DNA of 64,000 bases from DASXVX01 sp036504075 (GCA_036504075.1 DASXVX010000075.1:24672-88671), one strand, 5' to 3'; shown: positions 18,194-26,499, numbered from the stretch's first letter. Notes: a model not told the origin generated them from the letters alone. Translations and numbers: made by a program.

Positions 18194-18305
18194 CAAAGCC
18201 CTCCCGTCACACGGATTGCTCATCGGGCGTGATCGGGAGGACTTTTCCGCATGTGTCGTGTGATTTCATGCCATCTGGCAGCCGTAGGTCTCGACATAGT
18301 GTTCA
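18194..18305 (-). repeat. Hairpin/peptide repeat, copy 2
   Basis: Second copy of the element at 16899-17006. Hairpin arms at 18197-18206 and 18234-18243 (one mismatch) are followed by TTTTCC on the plus strand. On the minus strand, an open frame of 45 codons (18403 down to 18269, TGA at 18266-18268) ends CQAEHYVETYGCQMA. The stretch 18272-18294 is identical over 23 bases to the miaB segment 9774-9796 encoding ETYGCQM. No ATG, GTG or TTG begins the frame; only CTG codons are available. It may be a miaB-derived fragment or a short peptide gene with its own terminator. Confidence 0.5.
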
Positions 18306-18367
18306 GCCTGGCACAGTCGTTTGAGGCTGATGACGGTGTCCGTCGCGGGATGCCGGATCGAATCGGA

Positions 18368-18391
18368 AAGCCCGGTGGTTTCACCGGGCTT
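18368..18391 (-). terminator. Hairpin after the PLP decarboxylase gene
   Basis: Ten-bp stem AAGCCCGGTG / CACCGGGCTT with a 4-base loop, six bases past the decarboxylase stop on the minus strand. The T-tract is short (TTTCC), so termination may be partial. Confidence 0.6.
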
Positions 18392-18396
18392 GACCG

Positions 18397-20607
18397 TCAG
18401 AGTTCAGTCGCAATGTCTCGTGCAACTCGGTGCAAGTGAAGCACGAACATGCGGAGATAATCCATTCCCTCCCCTTCCGCCGTCGAATACAAAGGGTTCA
18501 TGACCGTCGACCTCAACACCACGAGTCCTTCCTCGTTGTATGATTTCTCATCCACGCCAAGTGCACCCAAGATCGGTTTCAACGATGAATAGGAATACAT
18601 CTCTCGCTTAAATCGGGTGCTTGCAGCGAAGAACTCCTTGGAGTACGGCATGCATCGTCCTCGCTCCCCTTGAGGGATATCCAACTCAGCCTGGATTCGC
18701 TCATTAAACGCATTGAGTTGCTTGAGCGACGTATCGACGACATCCAACTTGCCGTCTTTCCAACTCATCGGTCTCGCAATGAAGCAAAGGACGTTGGTAT
18801 CTGGAAAGTTCAACGGAACGAACGTAAACGGTCTCGGACACTTCTGCGTCTCAAGGGGCTTGGTCGGGTCGATAAACCCGCATTCCCGCTCAATCGCCAG
18901 GAATACCTTCCGGTGCTGATCGAGATGGCGGTGCAGTTTCTTTGCGTTCAGTACAGCAGTCTTCACCAGTTGACCGTGTCCGGACGGGACCAGGGGTATG
19001 GTCTTATGGGCAAGCCAGCATCCCGTAGCCACGAACCCCGGCTTGGAGCCCTCCAGGATATACGGACCTACCGCCTTGATTTCACCCGGTTCATCAATGG
19101 ATTGTATCCCCTCAGACTGCCTGGAAATATACTGGGCTTCCTGCGTCAGCAACTCCGTCACCAGGCCGTTCTTGAAGGCTACCAGTCCCGCCGGGTAGGG
19201 CACATAACCCATTTTGTGCGGATCTACCGTGATCGACTCCGCCTCACCCATTGCGATGAAAGCCTTGTAGACCGACGGGTCATCCCAGGAGACTTCCTGC
19301 TCCTCTCCCCCGGCCATGGGCCGAACCATCGCACGCGCATTGATGGCGACTTGATAGCGCTCACACAGTTCATCAAGGTTGCGAGAGGTTTCGTTCAGCT
19401 CCGGCCGTCCCGCAAACAGACTCCGGAAATACCCTCCCCAAGCTGCATCGGCATGCAACCAGAAAGAGCGGTTCGCGTTGGCGCACAATTCATCCCGGAG
19501 CGTTGCAATTTCGTGAATCGCATCCACTGCCCCCTCTTCGGTGGTTCCGACGATTCCGATAACCGCAGCGACATACTCGTCCGGGCGCAACCTGCGGATG
19601 CTGTCAGAAAGGGCGCTGACATCCATACGGAACTTCGAGGTGACGGGAATCAAGCGCACTGCGGCCTCACCGTATCCCAGCACGTTGGCGGCTTTCTTGA
19701 TCGAGTAATGGGCCGCCGCTGAGACGAAGAGCACCGGTTGCCGGTTCAGTAATCTCGCGACGTTTGAATAGCCGGCGACTCGGACATTGTACCGACTTGA
19801 CCGCATGGCCTCGTTGATTCGTGACAGAACCCCTTTTGGGTCACGCTTGAGCTTGGACACCTCATATTGGGCCAGTTTCCGCGCCATGAAGATGGCCTCA
19901 TTCGGGCGGAGGTTAATCAATACCGAATCGTCAACACCGGTAATCGGGCGCTGTGTCCCATCCGGCGTCTTGATGGTAAACTCAGGAGCCTCGATACGGC
20001 AGTAGTCGCGAATCATCAGCGGGACAAACTGAGTAGCTCTTGCTACCCAGAGGGCCTCCAGATTTGCGTTGGTACCACCCGATGACAGGTGCGCCCAGGC
20101 CTTCTTCGGATTGTACCCGAGCATTTCTGCCACCCACCGTCCGACTTCAATCTCCAGTCGCACAGTCACTGGCGCAGCCTCATCGGTGACATTGTTGGGG
20201 TTATAAAGGAGTCCGGCAAAATAGCCGAGCACGCTTGGCAGGGATTGCTCGGAGAGCATGTGCGCAAGATAGCGCGGAGAATAGAACGGATAGTGCGCCT
20301 TTAAGGCGTTCAACACGCCATCAAGCTCATTATTCAGATGGTCCCACCACCGCTCCTGGTCATGGCGCCGGTCCCGGCTAATGATGATCGGATCGTTGGG
20401 GAAGTAGTTTCTGCGCCAGTGGATGTAATCTTGGAAGATGTGGGTCAGCAGTTCGTTCCACGCTGGTCCATTTTCGGCCTTCGGTCCCAGGAACCAAGCG
20501 GTGAGGGATTCATCCCCCTGCGTTTGCTCACTTCGCCGTTGTGGATGCTCAATCACTGCAATCAGCTCCGTTTTCGAGGGGTTTTGGGGGACGCGAACCA
20601 CACTCAC
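18397..20607 (-). CDS. Large PLP-dependent group II decarboxylase (tyrosine/aromatic type)
   Basis: The 736-residue protein has fold-type I PLP decarboxylase motifs: SSGGTNANLEALWVAR for phosphate binding, HADAAWGGYF with the Asp that contacts the PLP ring nitrogen, and ITVDPHKMGYVPYPAG with the Schiff-base lysine. These resemble bacterial tyrosine decarboxylases (about 620 residues) more than glutamate decarboxylases, but this protein is about 115 residues longer, mainly N-terminal and between motifs. It probably removes CO2 from an amino acid; the substrate is not determinable. No antiporter gene is adjacent. Start GTG 20607 lacks a clear ribosome site, so a downstream start is possible. 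The upstream DNA is AT-rich. Confidence 0.85.
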   Translation of the reverse strand: MSVVRVPQNPSKTELIAVIEHPQRRSEQTQGDESLTAWFLGPKAENGPAWNELLTHIFQDYIHWRRNYFPNDPIIISRDRRHDQERWWDHLNNELDGVLNALKAHYPFYSPRYLAHMLSEQSLPSVLGYFAGLLYNPNNVTDEAAPVTVRLEIEVGRWVAEMLGYNPKKAWAHLSSGGTNANLEALWVARATQFVPLMIRDYCRIEAPEFTIKTPDGTQRPITGVDDSVLINLRPNEAIFMARKLAQYEVSKLKRDPKGVLSRINEAMRSSRYNVRVAGYSNVARLLNRQPVLFVSAAAHYSIKKAANVLGYGEAAVRLIPVTSKFRMDVSALSDSIRRLRPDEYVAAVIGIVGTTEEGAVDAIHEIATLRDELCANANRSFWLHADAAWGGYFRSLFAGRPELNETSRNLDELCERYQVAINARAMVRPMAGGEEQEVSWDDPSVYKAFIAMGEAESITVDPHKMGYVPYPAGLVAFKNGLVTELLTQEAQYISRQSEGIQSIDEPGEIKAVGPYILEGSKPGFVATGCWLAHKTIPLVPSGHGQLVKTAVLNAKKLHRHLDQHRKVFLAIERECGFIDPTKPLETQKCPRPFTFVPLNFPDTNVLCFIARPMSWKDGKLDVVDTSLKQLNAFNERIQAELDIPQGERGRCMPYSKEFFAASTRFKREMYSYSSLKPILGALGVDEKSYNEEGLVVLRSTVMNPLYSTAEGEGMDYLRMFVLHLHRVARDIATEL

Positions 20608-20883
20608 GGGTATGTAGTTTTTTTATTAGGTTAAGAAGCGTGATCGTTTGTAATGTTTCAATTTAGGTAACTTAAATCCTGCCAAATGTTGAGGCTTGCC
20701 GTATGGAACGTGAAAATCAGGTTGGCCGCGGGTCCGCAGGCTGATCGTTTGGCAACCGCGCAACTGCAGCGCCAGCCATCGTGGATCGAACCACAGGCCC
20801 AGCCGACTCGGGTGCGGACGTGAAATTGCATGCCCGTGGCCGCGCAAGCGTGAACATCGGAAAACGTGCCACCCCTGCGTGAG
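20608..20883. other. AT-richer intergenic region upstream of the decarboxylase
   Basis: Contains the decarboxylase leader and probable promoter (for example TTTAAG - 17 - TTACAA on the minus strand). A plus-strand frame without a start (AVWNVKIRLAAGPQADRLA) is open near 20695-20820 but not recognised. I see no gene that I can support. Confidence 0.4.
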
Positions 20884-21060
20884 CGCGGCGCGGAAAACCG
20901 GGTGTGCGCCGCTATCGCACGCCGCGATCGTCGCCCGCGAGCTTGGCATTCCCGCGGTGGTCGGCTGCGGCAACGCCACGATGCGCCTGCACACCGGCGA
21001 TCGGGTGCGGGTCGACGGGGGCTGGGTACGGTGGAGGTGCTGCAGGCAGTGGCGCGGTAG
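20884..21060 (+). pseudogene. Fragment of a PEP-utilising enzyme (phosphohistidine domain)
   Basis: Translation gives SHAAIVARELGIPAVVGCGNAT followed by RLHTGDRVRVDGG, then, after a frameshift near 21020, LGTVEVLQAVAR and a stop at 21058-21060. This is the C-terminal swivelling phosphohistidine domain (TSHAAIVAREL motif with the His) of PEP synthase, pyruvate phosphate dikinase or rifampicin phosphotransferase. The rest of the enzyme is absent; the upstream sequence does not continue the family and the usual GG before the motif is altered (TGCAPLSHAA). It is a broken remnant. Confidence 0.8.
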
Positions 21061-21236
21061 GGGAACGGTCGCCCGATAGTCAGCATGCACCTCCTCTCCA
21101 TCTTCGAGCAGTATCCCGAGCTCCGGCCCGGTGACACCAGGTCCGTCCTTGTGACGAAGGAGACGGACGCCGGCGGCGGCCAGCCCGCCGGGGCGGAAAG
21201 TGCCCCGACCGCAAAGCAGCTCGTGTTTGCTACCCG

Positions 21237-21302
21237 CAGGCGAAACGGGAGCGGTAATCCGCTCCCGTCCTTTTTGTCTCCTTTTCAGTTCAAGGGCGTG
21301 TC
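21237..21302. repeat. 66-bp terminator repeat, copy A
   Basis: Identical at 62 of 66 positions to 26212-26277 by direct comparison. It includes the hairpin ACGGGAGCGG / CCGCTCCCGT (21245-21268) followed by CCTTTTTG on the plus strand. In copy B the repeat begins with the last codons and stop of a small coiled-coil gene; here the equivalent TAA is AAA, so copy A looks like the 3' end of a lost paralogue. The hairpin also lies just past the SWIM gene stop on the minus strand. Confidence 0.85.
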
Positions 21303-22121
21303 TCCCGTGGGAACGGGCGTCCTGGCAGCGTCCCGGTTCCTGCCCGGCCCCGCATCCGGCCGGGCGTTTGCGTACGCTGCTGCCCGCTGGCTCACGGTGT
21401 GATAATACGCCGCCAACTGGGCGGTCAAGGGTCCGGTCAGGCCCGGCGGTGCACCAAACTGCCTGGGCAGCCCCCCGGACATGCCGTGGACCTGCAAATC
21501 GATGTGTGGAGCGGGGGCTGCCACCCGCCAGAACTGCGCCAAGTCCCCCAGTAATGCGCCCGGCTCGGCCTCGGGCACAGGCAAAGCGGCCGCGGCCCTA
21601 TGGGCCCGCAGTTCGCCGAGGACCATCTCCCGATCACGGCCCCTGAACTGCAACAGCAGGAATGGATCGGCATCGAATGCGGTGGCCAGTTGATAGAAGA
21701 CGGCCGCCACATGCTTGCAGGGGTTGGCCCAGTCGGGGCAATTGCATTTGGTCGTCACGTCGCGGGCGGTGCGGGGGAGCAGCGGCACCTGTGCGGCGGC
21801 GAACACCGCCTCGGCCTCCGCCGGCAGCACCCCGGACAGCAGTTGCGCCGCAAAGGCCGCCTGCGCCGCCATGGCGGCCGTCACCTCGTTCCACTCTCGC
21901 TGTGACAACGGTGCGACCTGAATGGTGACCCGGTACGGCTGGGGCCTCGACCCCTGCACGTGGGCGGTCACCTTGCCGGCCGCAACCTGCAGTTCCCGGA
22001 CATGCCCGGTCCGGGCGTAGGTCCGGCCGCGCTGCAGGCGGTTCGCCCACCCAAAGGACTCCAGCACCGCAATCCACCGCCCACTCCACCAGGTCGTGCC
22101 AAAAGATTGACGCTTTGCCAT
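21285..22121 (-). CDS. SWIM zinc-finger protein
   Basis: A 278-residue protein with a SWIM finger CNCPDWANPCKH (CxCx(n)CxH) near residues 130-141, a domain thought to bind DNA or protein partners. The start is ATG 22121 (MAKRQSFGTTWWSGRWIAVLE), with GGGAGTGAGG inside the end of the SNF2 gene 8 bases upstream. The N-terminal TWWSxxWxxxLE motif is typical of SWIM proteins encoded next to SNF2 helicases. The open frame extends to 22361 but that part overlaps SNF2. The stop falls in the 66-bp terminator repeat. The pair probably acts together in DNA repair or remodelling; the exact role is unknown. Confidence 0.88.
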   Translation of the reverse strand: MAKRQSFGTTWWSGRWIAVLESFGWANRLQRGRTYARTGHVRELQVAAGKVTAHVQGSRPQPYRVTIQVAPLSQREWNEVTAAMAAQAAFAAQLLSGVLPAEAEAVFAAAQVPLLPRTARDVTTKCNCPDWANPCKHVAAVFYQLATAFDADPFLLLQFRGRDREMVLGELRAHRAAAALPVPEAEPGALLGDLAQFWRVAAPAPHIDLQVHGMSGGLPRQFGAPPGLTGPLTAQLAAYYHTVSQRAAAYANARPDAGPGRNRDAARTPVPTGDTPLN

Positions 22122-22129
22122 GCCTTGCC

Positions 22130-25100
22130 TCACTCCCGCTCGAGCGTAAACAACGTCCGCAACTGATCGGTAGACAGCTCGGTCAGCCAGGTCTCGCCCG
22201 TGCCGACGACTTGTTCGGCCAGGTGCCGCTTGCCTGAGATCAGGGCGTCGATTTTCTCCTCCACCGTGCCGGCGGCGATCAGCTTGTGCACCATGACGTT
22301 CCGCCGCTGGCCAATGCGGAATGCCCGGTCGGTGGCCTGGTTCTCGACCGCCGGGTTCCACCAGCGGTCGAAGTGAAAGACGTGGCTGGCGCGCGTCAGA
22401 TTCAGCCCGACCCCCCCGGCTTTCAGCGTCAGAATGAAGAGCGGCGGGCCGTCAGCCTCCTCCTGGAACCGTGCCACCATGCGGCTGCGCTCGTCGCCCG
22501 TCACCGCCCCGTGCAGGAACAGCACCTCCCGCCCGAACAATTTCGCAAGGTACCCCTGCAACATGCGGCCCATTTCGGCGTACTGGGTGAAAATGAGCGC
22601 CCGGTCGCCTTCGGCCAGGGCCTCCTCCAGCATTTCCGTGAGCCGGTTCAGCTTCCCGGACCGGCCCGGCAGGGCGCTTCGATCGCCGAGGAACTGGGCC
22701 GGATGGTTGCAAAGTTGCTTGAGGCGGGTCAGCGCCGACAGAACGAGGCCCCGGCGCTGGATGCCCTCGGTGGCGGCGATTTTCGCCAGCACGTCCTCCG
22801 TCACGGCCTGATACAGGCTGGCCTGTTCGGGCGTCAGGTTCACGTAGACCGGCTGCTCCAGTTTCGCCGGCAGGTCGGAAATCACCGCCGGATCGGTCTT
22901 CACCCGCCGGAGGACGAAGGGTTCGACCAGCCTGCGGAGCCGGGCCGCCGCAGCTTCATCGTGGCGGCGTTCGATCGGGACGGCGAAGCGGCGGTGAAAG
23001 CCGGCGGCCGACCCGAGATACCCCGGGTTCAGGAAGTCCAGCAGCGACCACAACTCTGAGAGCCGGTTTTCCACCGGGGTGCCGGTCAGAGCGATGCGAT
23101 AGCCGGCAGTAAGCGTCCGCAGGCTTTGGCTCTGGCGGGTCTCGGCGTTCTTGATCGCCTGAGCCTCGTCCAGCACGATACCGGCCCAGGCCACATCGGC
23201 CAGGTCATCGCGGTCCCGATGCGAGAGCGCGTACGTGCTGATCACCACATCATGCCCGGCTGCCGAGCGGCCAAAGTCCTCGCCGCGCAAACGCTCCGAC
23301 CCGTGGTGCACCAGCAACCGGAGTGACGGCCCAAACCGCTCCAACTCCCGCTGCCAGTTGCCCACCAGCGAGGTCGGGCAGACGAGCAGGACGGGGCCGG
23401 CGGTCTGCCCGGTTTCCTGCTCATGCAGGAGCAGTGCGATGACCTGGATGGTCTTGCCCAAACCCATGTCGTCCGCCAGACAGGCGCCAATGCCATGCTC
23501 CCGCATAAAGGCCAGCCAGGCGAAGCCCCGGGCCTGGTACGGCCGCAACTGACCTTGCAGCCCAACCGGCGGTGACAGTTCCGCGATGCGCTGCTGCCCG
23601 GTGAGCCGGCCCAGCAGGTCCCGGGCCGGGCCTTCGATGGTGACGGCATCAGCCGGCACCCCCGGCGCCAGTTCCTCCACCCCATTCGTGACCCGCAGGG
23701 CGTCGGCCGCGGTAATCTGGTTCCCGCGCCGGTCGAGGGCGGTGAGAAGCGCCCCGAGCCGGTCCTGGTCGAGTTGCACCCAGCGGCCCCGCAGGCGGAC
23801 CAGCGGGAGCTTCAGCCTGGCCAGCCGCTTCAGCTCGGCCCGGGTGACGGTCTGGTCGCCCAGGGCCAGGTCCCAGTCCACCTCCAGCACTTGTGCCAGG
23901 CCAAGCCCGGCATCAGTCGCCTTTCGGCCGCTCCGGACGCGCGCCCGGGCCGAGACCTGTGTCTCGGCTTGCAACTGGGCGGGCAGGAGCACGCCGAGAC
24001 CGCACTCCTCCAGCCGCAGCGCCGCTCCGGTGAGCAGTGCGTATACCGCTGCGAGCGATAGCGTGCATGCGCTCGGTCGAGACTCCTGAAGCAGCGGCTC
24101 CAGAGGCCCAAAGGCGCGGGCGGCGATGCCGAGATCTGCCAGGAGCCGCTCCTGCGGATGGTCAAACCGGCGGTTCAGGTAGCGCAGCGTGGTGCCCCGC
24201 TCGCGCCAGACCGCCTCCGCCGGCACCAGCAGGCTGGGGTCGTCGGCGGCCTGGAGCATGACCGAAAGCCGCCAGGGGGCGTCCGGCCCATCTTCATCAT
24301 CCGGCGGCGGCTCCAGGCGCAGACACGTCCGGAACGGGGCCGGCGGTTCCGGCCCGGGTCCGCCGGTCAGGGCGGGCTCCGCCCAGTCCCCGATGGCGCG
24401 AACGAAGGGGGCGGTATCGCCGAACACCAGCATGGTCGGGGTGGGCGCCGCCAGCGCCGCCACCCACTCTTCGGCGTGGGTGTGCACCACATAGGTAGCC
24501 GCACGCTCCCCGGCGGAAGGTCCGCCGAGCCAGGTCCGGATCAGGGCGTCGGCAGCCGTCTGCAGGAAATCGGTCAGCAGGGACTCCGCCGCGGGCGGCT
24601 GGAAGTCCGGCGGCACGGCCGTCCGGTGTGGCACGAGGGCGCGGCTGACCGCCGGCAGGCTGTGGATCAGCATCTCCAGCCGCCGTTGGTCGCCAGGCTC
24701 GGCGAATGTCAGCCGCCAGCGGCCGTACGGACCCGCGGGGTCGCAGGTCGGGATGAACCGTTCCCGCAGCAAAAGCTCCAGCGCCAGCCGGGCGGCCCGG
24801 GACCAGACGCGCAGGTCCTCGCCGCGGGCGTGTACCGGCGTGCCGGCGTCGTCCGGCAGCGAGGCCAGCCAGGCCAGCGCCTCGGCGGGCGCCAGACTCA
24901 GGCCGGAGACAATCCAGGGCGCCAGGGCTACGCCGGCAGGCAGGGCCGCGTTTTCATCGAGTTCCGGCCCGGGGACGGGACCGGCGCCGGGGGCCGACGG
25001 CAAAAGCAGCACCCGGTTCAGTTCCCGGGCATCCGGCGCCACCAGGCTCAGCTCCGCCAGGGGCGCCTGAAACGGGTGGCGGGGAATGGATTTCTGAGCC

Positions 25101-25210
25101 GTGCGGGCGCGCTGGCGGCGGGCGCGGAATGCGTCCTCGCCCCAGAGAAAAAAGCGGAAATCAGTTGGGCTCCAGGTCCCGTGCAACAATATGTATGGCA
25201 ACTCGCTCAC
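22130..25210 (-). CDS. SNF2-family DEAD/DEAH-box helicase (HepA-like)
   Basis: A 1026-residue double-stranded-DNA translocase of the SNF2 superfamily. The N-terminal half (to about 560) matches the bacterial SNF2-associated domain. The C-terminal half holds Walker A DDMGLGKTIQVIALLL, the DEAQ box VLDEAQAIKN, SxTxTALTGTPVENRLSELWSLLDF-type motif III, and the helicase C motifs HGAVTGDER, LTLKAGGVGLNLT, WWNPAVENQATDRAFRIGQ. GTG 25210 has only GGAG right next to it, so the start is uncertain. It is followed after 8 bases by the SWIM gene. Transcription probably starts at the repeat promoter at 25240-25293. Confidence 0.93.
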   Translation of the reverse strand: MSELPYILLHGTWSPTDFRFFLWGEDAFRARRQRARTAQKSIPRHPFQAPLAELSLVAPDARELNRVLLLPSAPGAGPVPGPELDENAALPAGVALAPWIVSGLSLAPAEALAWLASLPDDAGTPVHARGEDLRVWSRAARLALELLLRERFIPTCDPAGPYGRWRLTFAEPGDQRRLEMLIHSLPAVSRALVPHRTAVPPDFQPPAAESLLTDFLQTAADALIRTWLGGPSAGERAATYVVHTHAEEWVAALAAPTPTMLVFGDTAPFVRAIGDWAEPALTGGPGPEPPAPFRTCLRLEPPPDDEDGPDAPWRLSVMLQAADDPSLLVPAEAVWRERGTTLRYLNRRFDHPQERLLADLGIAARAFGPLEPLLQESRPSACTLSLAAVYALLTGAALRLEECGLGVLLPAQLQAETQVSARARVRSGRKATDAGLGLAQVLEVDWDLALGDQTVTRAELKRLARLKLPLVRLRGRWVQLDQDRLGALLTALDRRGNQITAADALRVTNGVEELAPGVPADAVTIEGPARDLLGRLTGQQRIAELSPPVGLQGQLRPYQARGFAWLAFMREHGIGACLADDMGLGKTIQVIALLLHEQETGQTAGPVLLVCPTSLVGNWQRELERFGPSLRLLVHHGSERLRGEDFGRSAAGHDVVISTYALSHRDRDDLADVAWAGIVLDEAQAIKNAETRQSQSLRTLTAGYRIALTGTPVENRLSELWSLLDFLNPGYLGSAAGFHRRFAVPIERRHDEAAAARLRRLVEPFVLRRVKTDPAVISDLPAKLEQPVYVNLTPEQASLYQAVTEDVLAKIAATEGIQRRGLVLSALTRLKQLCNHPAQFLGDRSALPGRSGKLNRLTEMLEEALAEGDRALIFTQYAEMGRMLQGYLAKLFGREVLFLHGAVTGDERSRMVARFQEEADGPPLFILTLKAGGVGLNLTRASHVFHFDRWWNPAVENQATDRAFRIGQRRNVMVHKLIAAGTVEEKIDALISGKRHLAEQVVGTGETWLTELSTDQLRTLFTLERE

Positions 25211-25239
25211 GCTCCGGGTAAGGTGGCCTCAGATCCGCA

Positions 25240-25293
25240 GGTGTGTTCCGATGGTGACTGTCAGTAGTGTACCATATGGGGGCGCTCCGCAAA
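25240..25293 (-). promoter_or_regulatory. Probable SNF2 promoter, second copy of the promoter repeat
   Basis: Minus strand: -10 TACACT (25266-25271), 16-base spacer, -35 TTTGCG (25288-25293). Bases 25240-25286 match the miaB upstream region 10134-10180 including the -10 and leader. Confidence 0.55.
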
Positions 25294-25354
25294 AAGCCGC
25301 TCCTGCAGGCAGGCTGGTAAACGTGGTATGATGAAAAGGGAGGAGGCGACGGCC

Positions 25355-25903
25355 ATGTCGGTCCCACGGGTGAAGCTCACCTATCAGGATTACCTGCAGA
25401 TGCCTGAGGAGCAGCGGTACGAGGTACTGGAAGGGGACCTGCGCATGGTGCCTGCACCCGGATTCCTGCACCAACAGGTGCTTTCCAACCTCCATTCCGC
25501 AATGAACGCCTTCGTGAAACAGCGGGACCTGGGCCGGGTCTACTTCGCGCCTCTGGACGTGATCCTGGACGAGGACTCAGTGGTGCAGCCCGACCTGCTG
25601 GTCATCCTGAAAGAACACCTGTCGATCATCAAACCCGAAGGGGTACGGGGCGCCCCCGACCTCGTGGTGGAGGTCCTCTCTCCCGCCACCGCCCACCGGG
25701 ACCGCGGCGTCAAGCGGCGCCTGTACGGTCGCTACGGCGTGCAGGAGTATTGGCTGGTCGATCCGCAGGAGCGCACGGTCGAAGTGATGCGCCTCAGCGA
25801 TGGCCTTCTTGAGACCGTCAGCCTGTATGCGGCCGGCGCCGGCCTCCATTCCCCCCTCTTTCCGGACCTGACCCTCACACTGGATGACGTGTTTGCTGAA
25901 TAA
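25355..25903 (+). CDS. Uma2-family (DUF820) PD-(D/E)XK nuclease-like protein
   Basis: A 182-residue protein with the Uma2 fold: LTYQDYLQMPEEQRYEVLEG at the start, VVQPDLLVIL and APDLVVEVLSPATA carrying the Asp and Glu of the putative PD-(D/E)XK site, and YGVQEYWLVDP near the end. The family is abundant in cyanobacteria and some Bacillota; it is annotated as putative endonuclease with unknown biology. ATG 25355 is chosen as GGGAGGAGG lies 7 bases upstream; an ATG at 25328 is in frame but precedes that site. It is divergent from the SNF2 gene. Confidence 0.88.
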   Translation: MSVPRVKLTYQDYLQMPEEQRYEVLEGDLRMVPAPGFLHQQVLSNLHSAMNAFVKQRDLGRVYFAPLDVILDEDSVVQPDLLVILKEHLSIIKPEGVRGAPDLVVEVLSPATAHRDRGVKRRLYGRYGVQEYWLVDPQERTVEVMRLSDGLLETVSLYAAGAGLHSPLFPDLTLTLDDVFAE

Positions 25904-26001
25904 TGCACGGCATCAAGCGTTTGCCCATGGTCGATCAGCGCGGACAGGCTTAACGGGGAAGATGACGTGAAAGACTGAACGCACAGGGGAGGGACAGTAC
26001 G

Positions 26002-26220
26002 GTGGACGAGACGACAGAACTGCTCAAAGCAGTCCTTTTCCGGCTCGAAGAACTGTCAGCGAAGATAGATGGCATGGACAAGCGTCTGGGCGGTGTAGAG
26101 AATCACATGGAGGAAACCAACCGCCGGTTGAGCATGATCGAACAGCGCCTGGATTACTACCGCGACAAATGGATGGAGCACGACGAAGAGATCTGGGTAC
26201 TCAAGCGCAGACAGGCGTAA
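26002..26220 (+). CDS. Small coiled-coil protein
   Basis: A 72-residue charged protein with continuous heptads (LFRLEELSAKIDGMDKRLGG, IEQRLDYYRDKW), predicted to be almost wholly coiled coil. It starts at GTG 26002 behind GGGGAGGG and ends at a strong terminator. Similar small proteins often follow Uma2-like genes, and this one begins 99 bases downstream of one. A 66-bp sequence covering its last codons and terminator is repeated at 21237-21302, suggesting a lost paralogue there. No function can be assigned. Confidence 0.75.
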   Translation: MDETTELLKAVLFRLEELSAKIDGMDKRLGGVENHMEETNRRLSMIEQRLDYYRDKWMEHDEEIWVLKRRQA

Positions 26221-26277
26221 CGGGAGCGGTAATCCGCTCCCGTCTTTTTTGTCTCCTTCTCAGTTCCAGGGCGTGTC
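26212..26277. repeat. 66-bp terminator repeat, copy B
   Basis: Hairpin ACGGGAGCGG / CCGCTCCCGT (26220-26243) followed by CTTTTTTG, terminating the small coiled-coil gene. Matches 21237-21302 at 62 of 66 positions. Confidence 0.9.
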
Positions 26278-26289
26278 CACATGATTTCG

Positions 26290-26499
26290 CTAGTGCGTTC
26301 CGCAACACTGCTTGTACTTTTTTCTGCTCCCACAGGGGCAGGGGGCGTTGCGCCCGGGTCCGGCAGCCCGGCCGGGGGCAGCAAGACAGCCCAGAACGAA
26401 CGTCTTCACCTGGTGGAGCGGCATGGGGCATTGCACTTCGGTCAACAACGCGGAAAACACTGCGTCACCGGCATATGTATGGGGCATCGGTTCCGGCAT
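26290..26499 (-). CDS. Small SEC-C motif protein
   Basis: A 69-residue product whose last 20 residues form a SEC-C motif (GRNAPCPCGSRKKYKQCCG), the zinc-binding CxCxnCC unit first seen at the SecA C-terminus and found in many small or fused proteins. The N-terminal 45 residues show no recognisable fold. ATG 26499 is preferred since GGAGGG lies 8 bases before it; the GTG at 26508 abuts the site. It overlaps the end of the DUF4386 gene by 35 bases, suggesting coupling. It may be a remnant of a larger SEC-C protein. Confidence 0.65.
   Translation of the reverse strand: MPEPMPHTYAGDAVFSALLTEVQCPMPLHQVKTFVLGCLAAPGRAAGPGRNAPCPCGSRKKYKQCCGTH

Noticed and set aside
20626..21137. Two minus-strand frames of about 155 codons
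   Set aside because: They run antisense to the PEP-utilising-enzyme remnant and give no family pattern.
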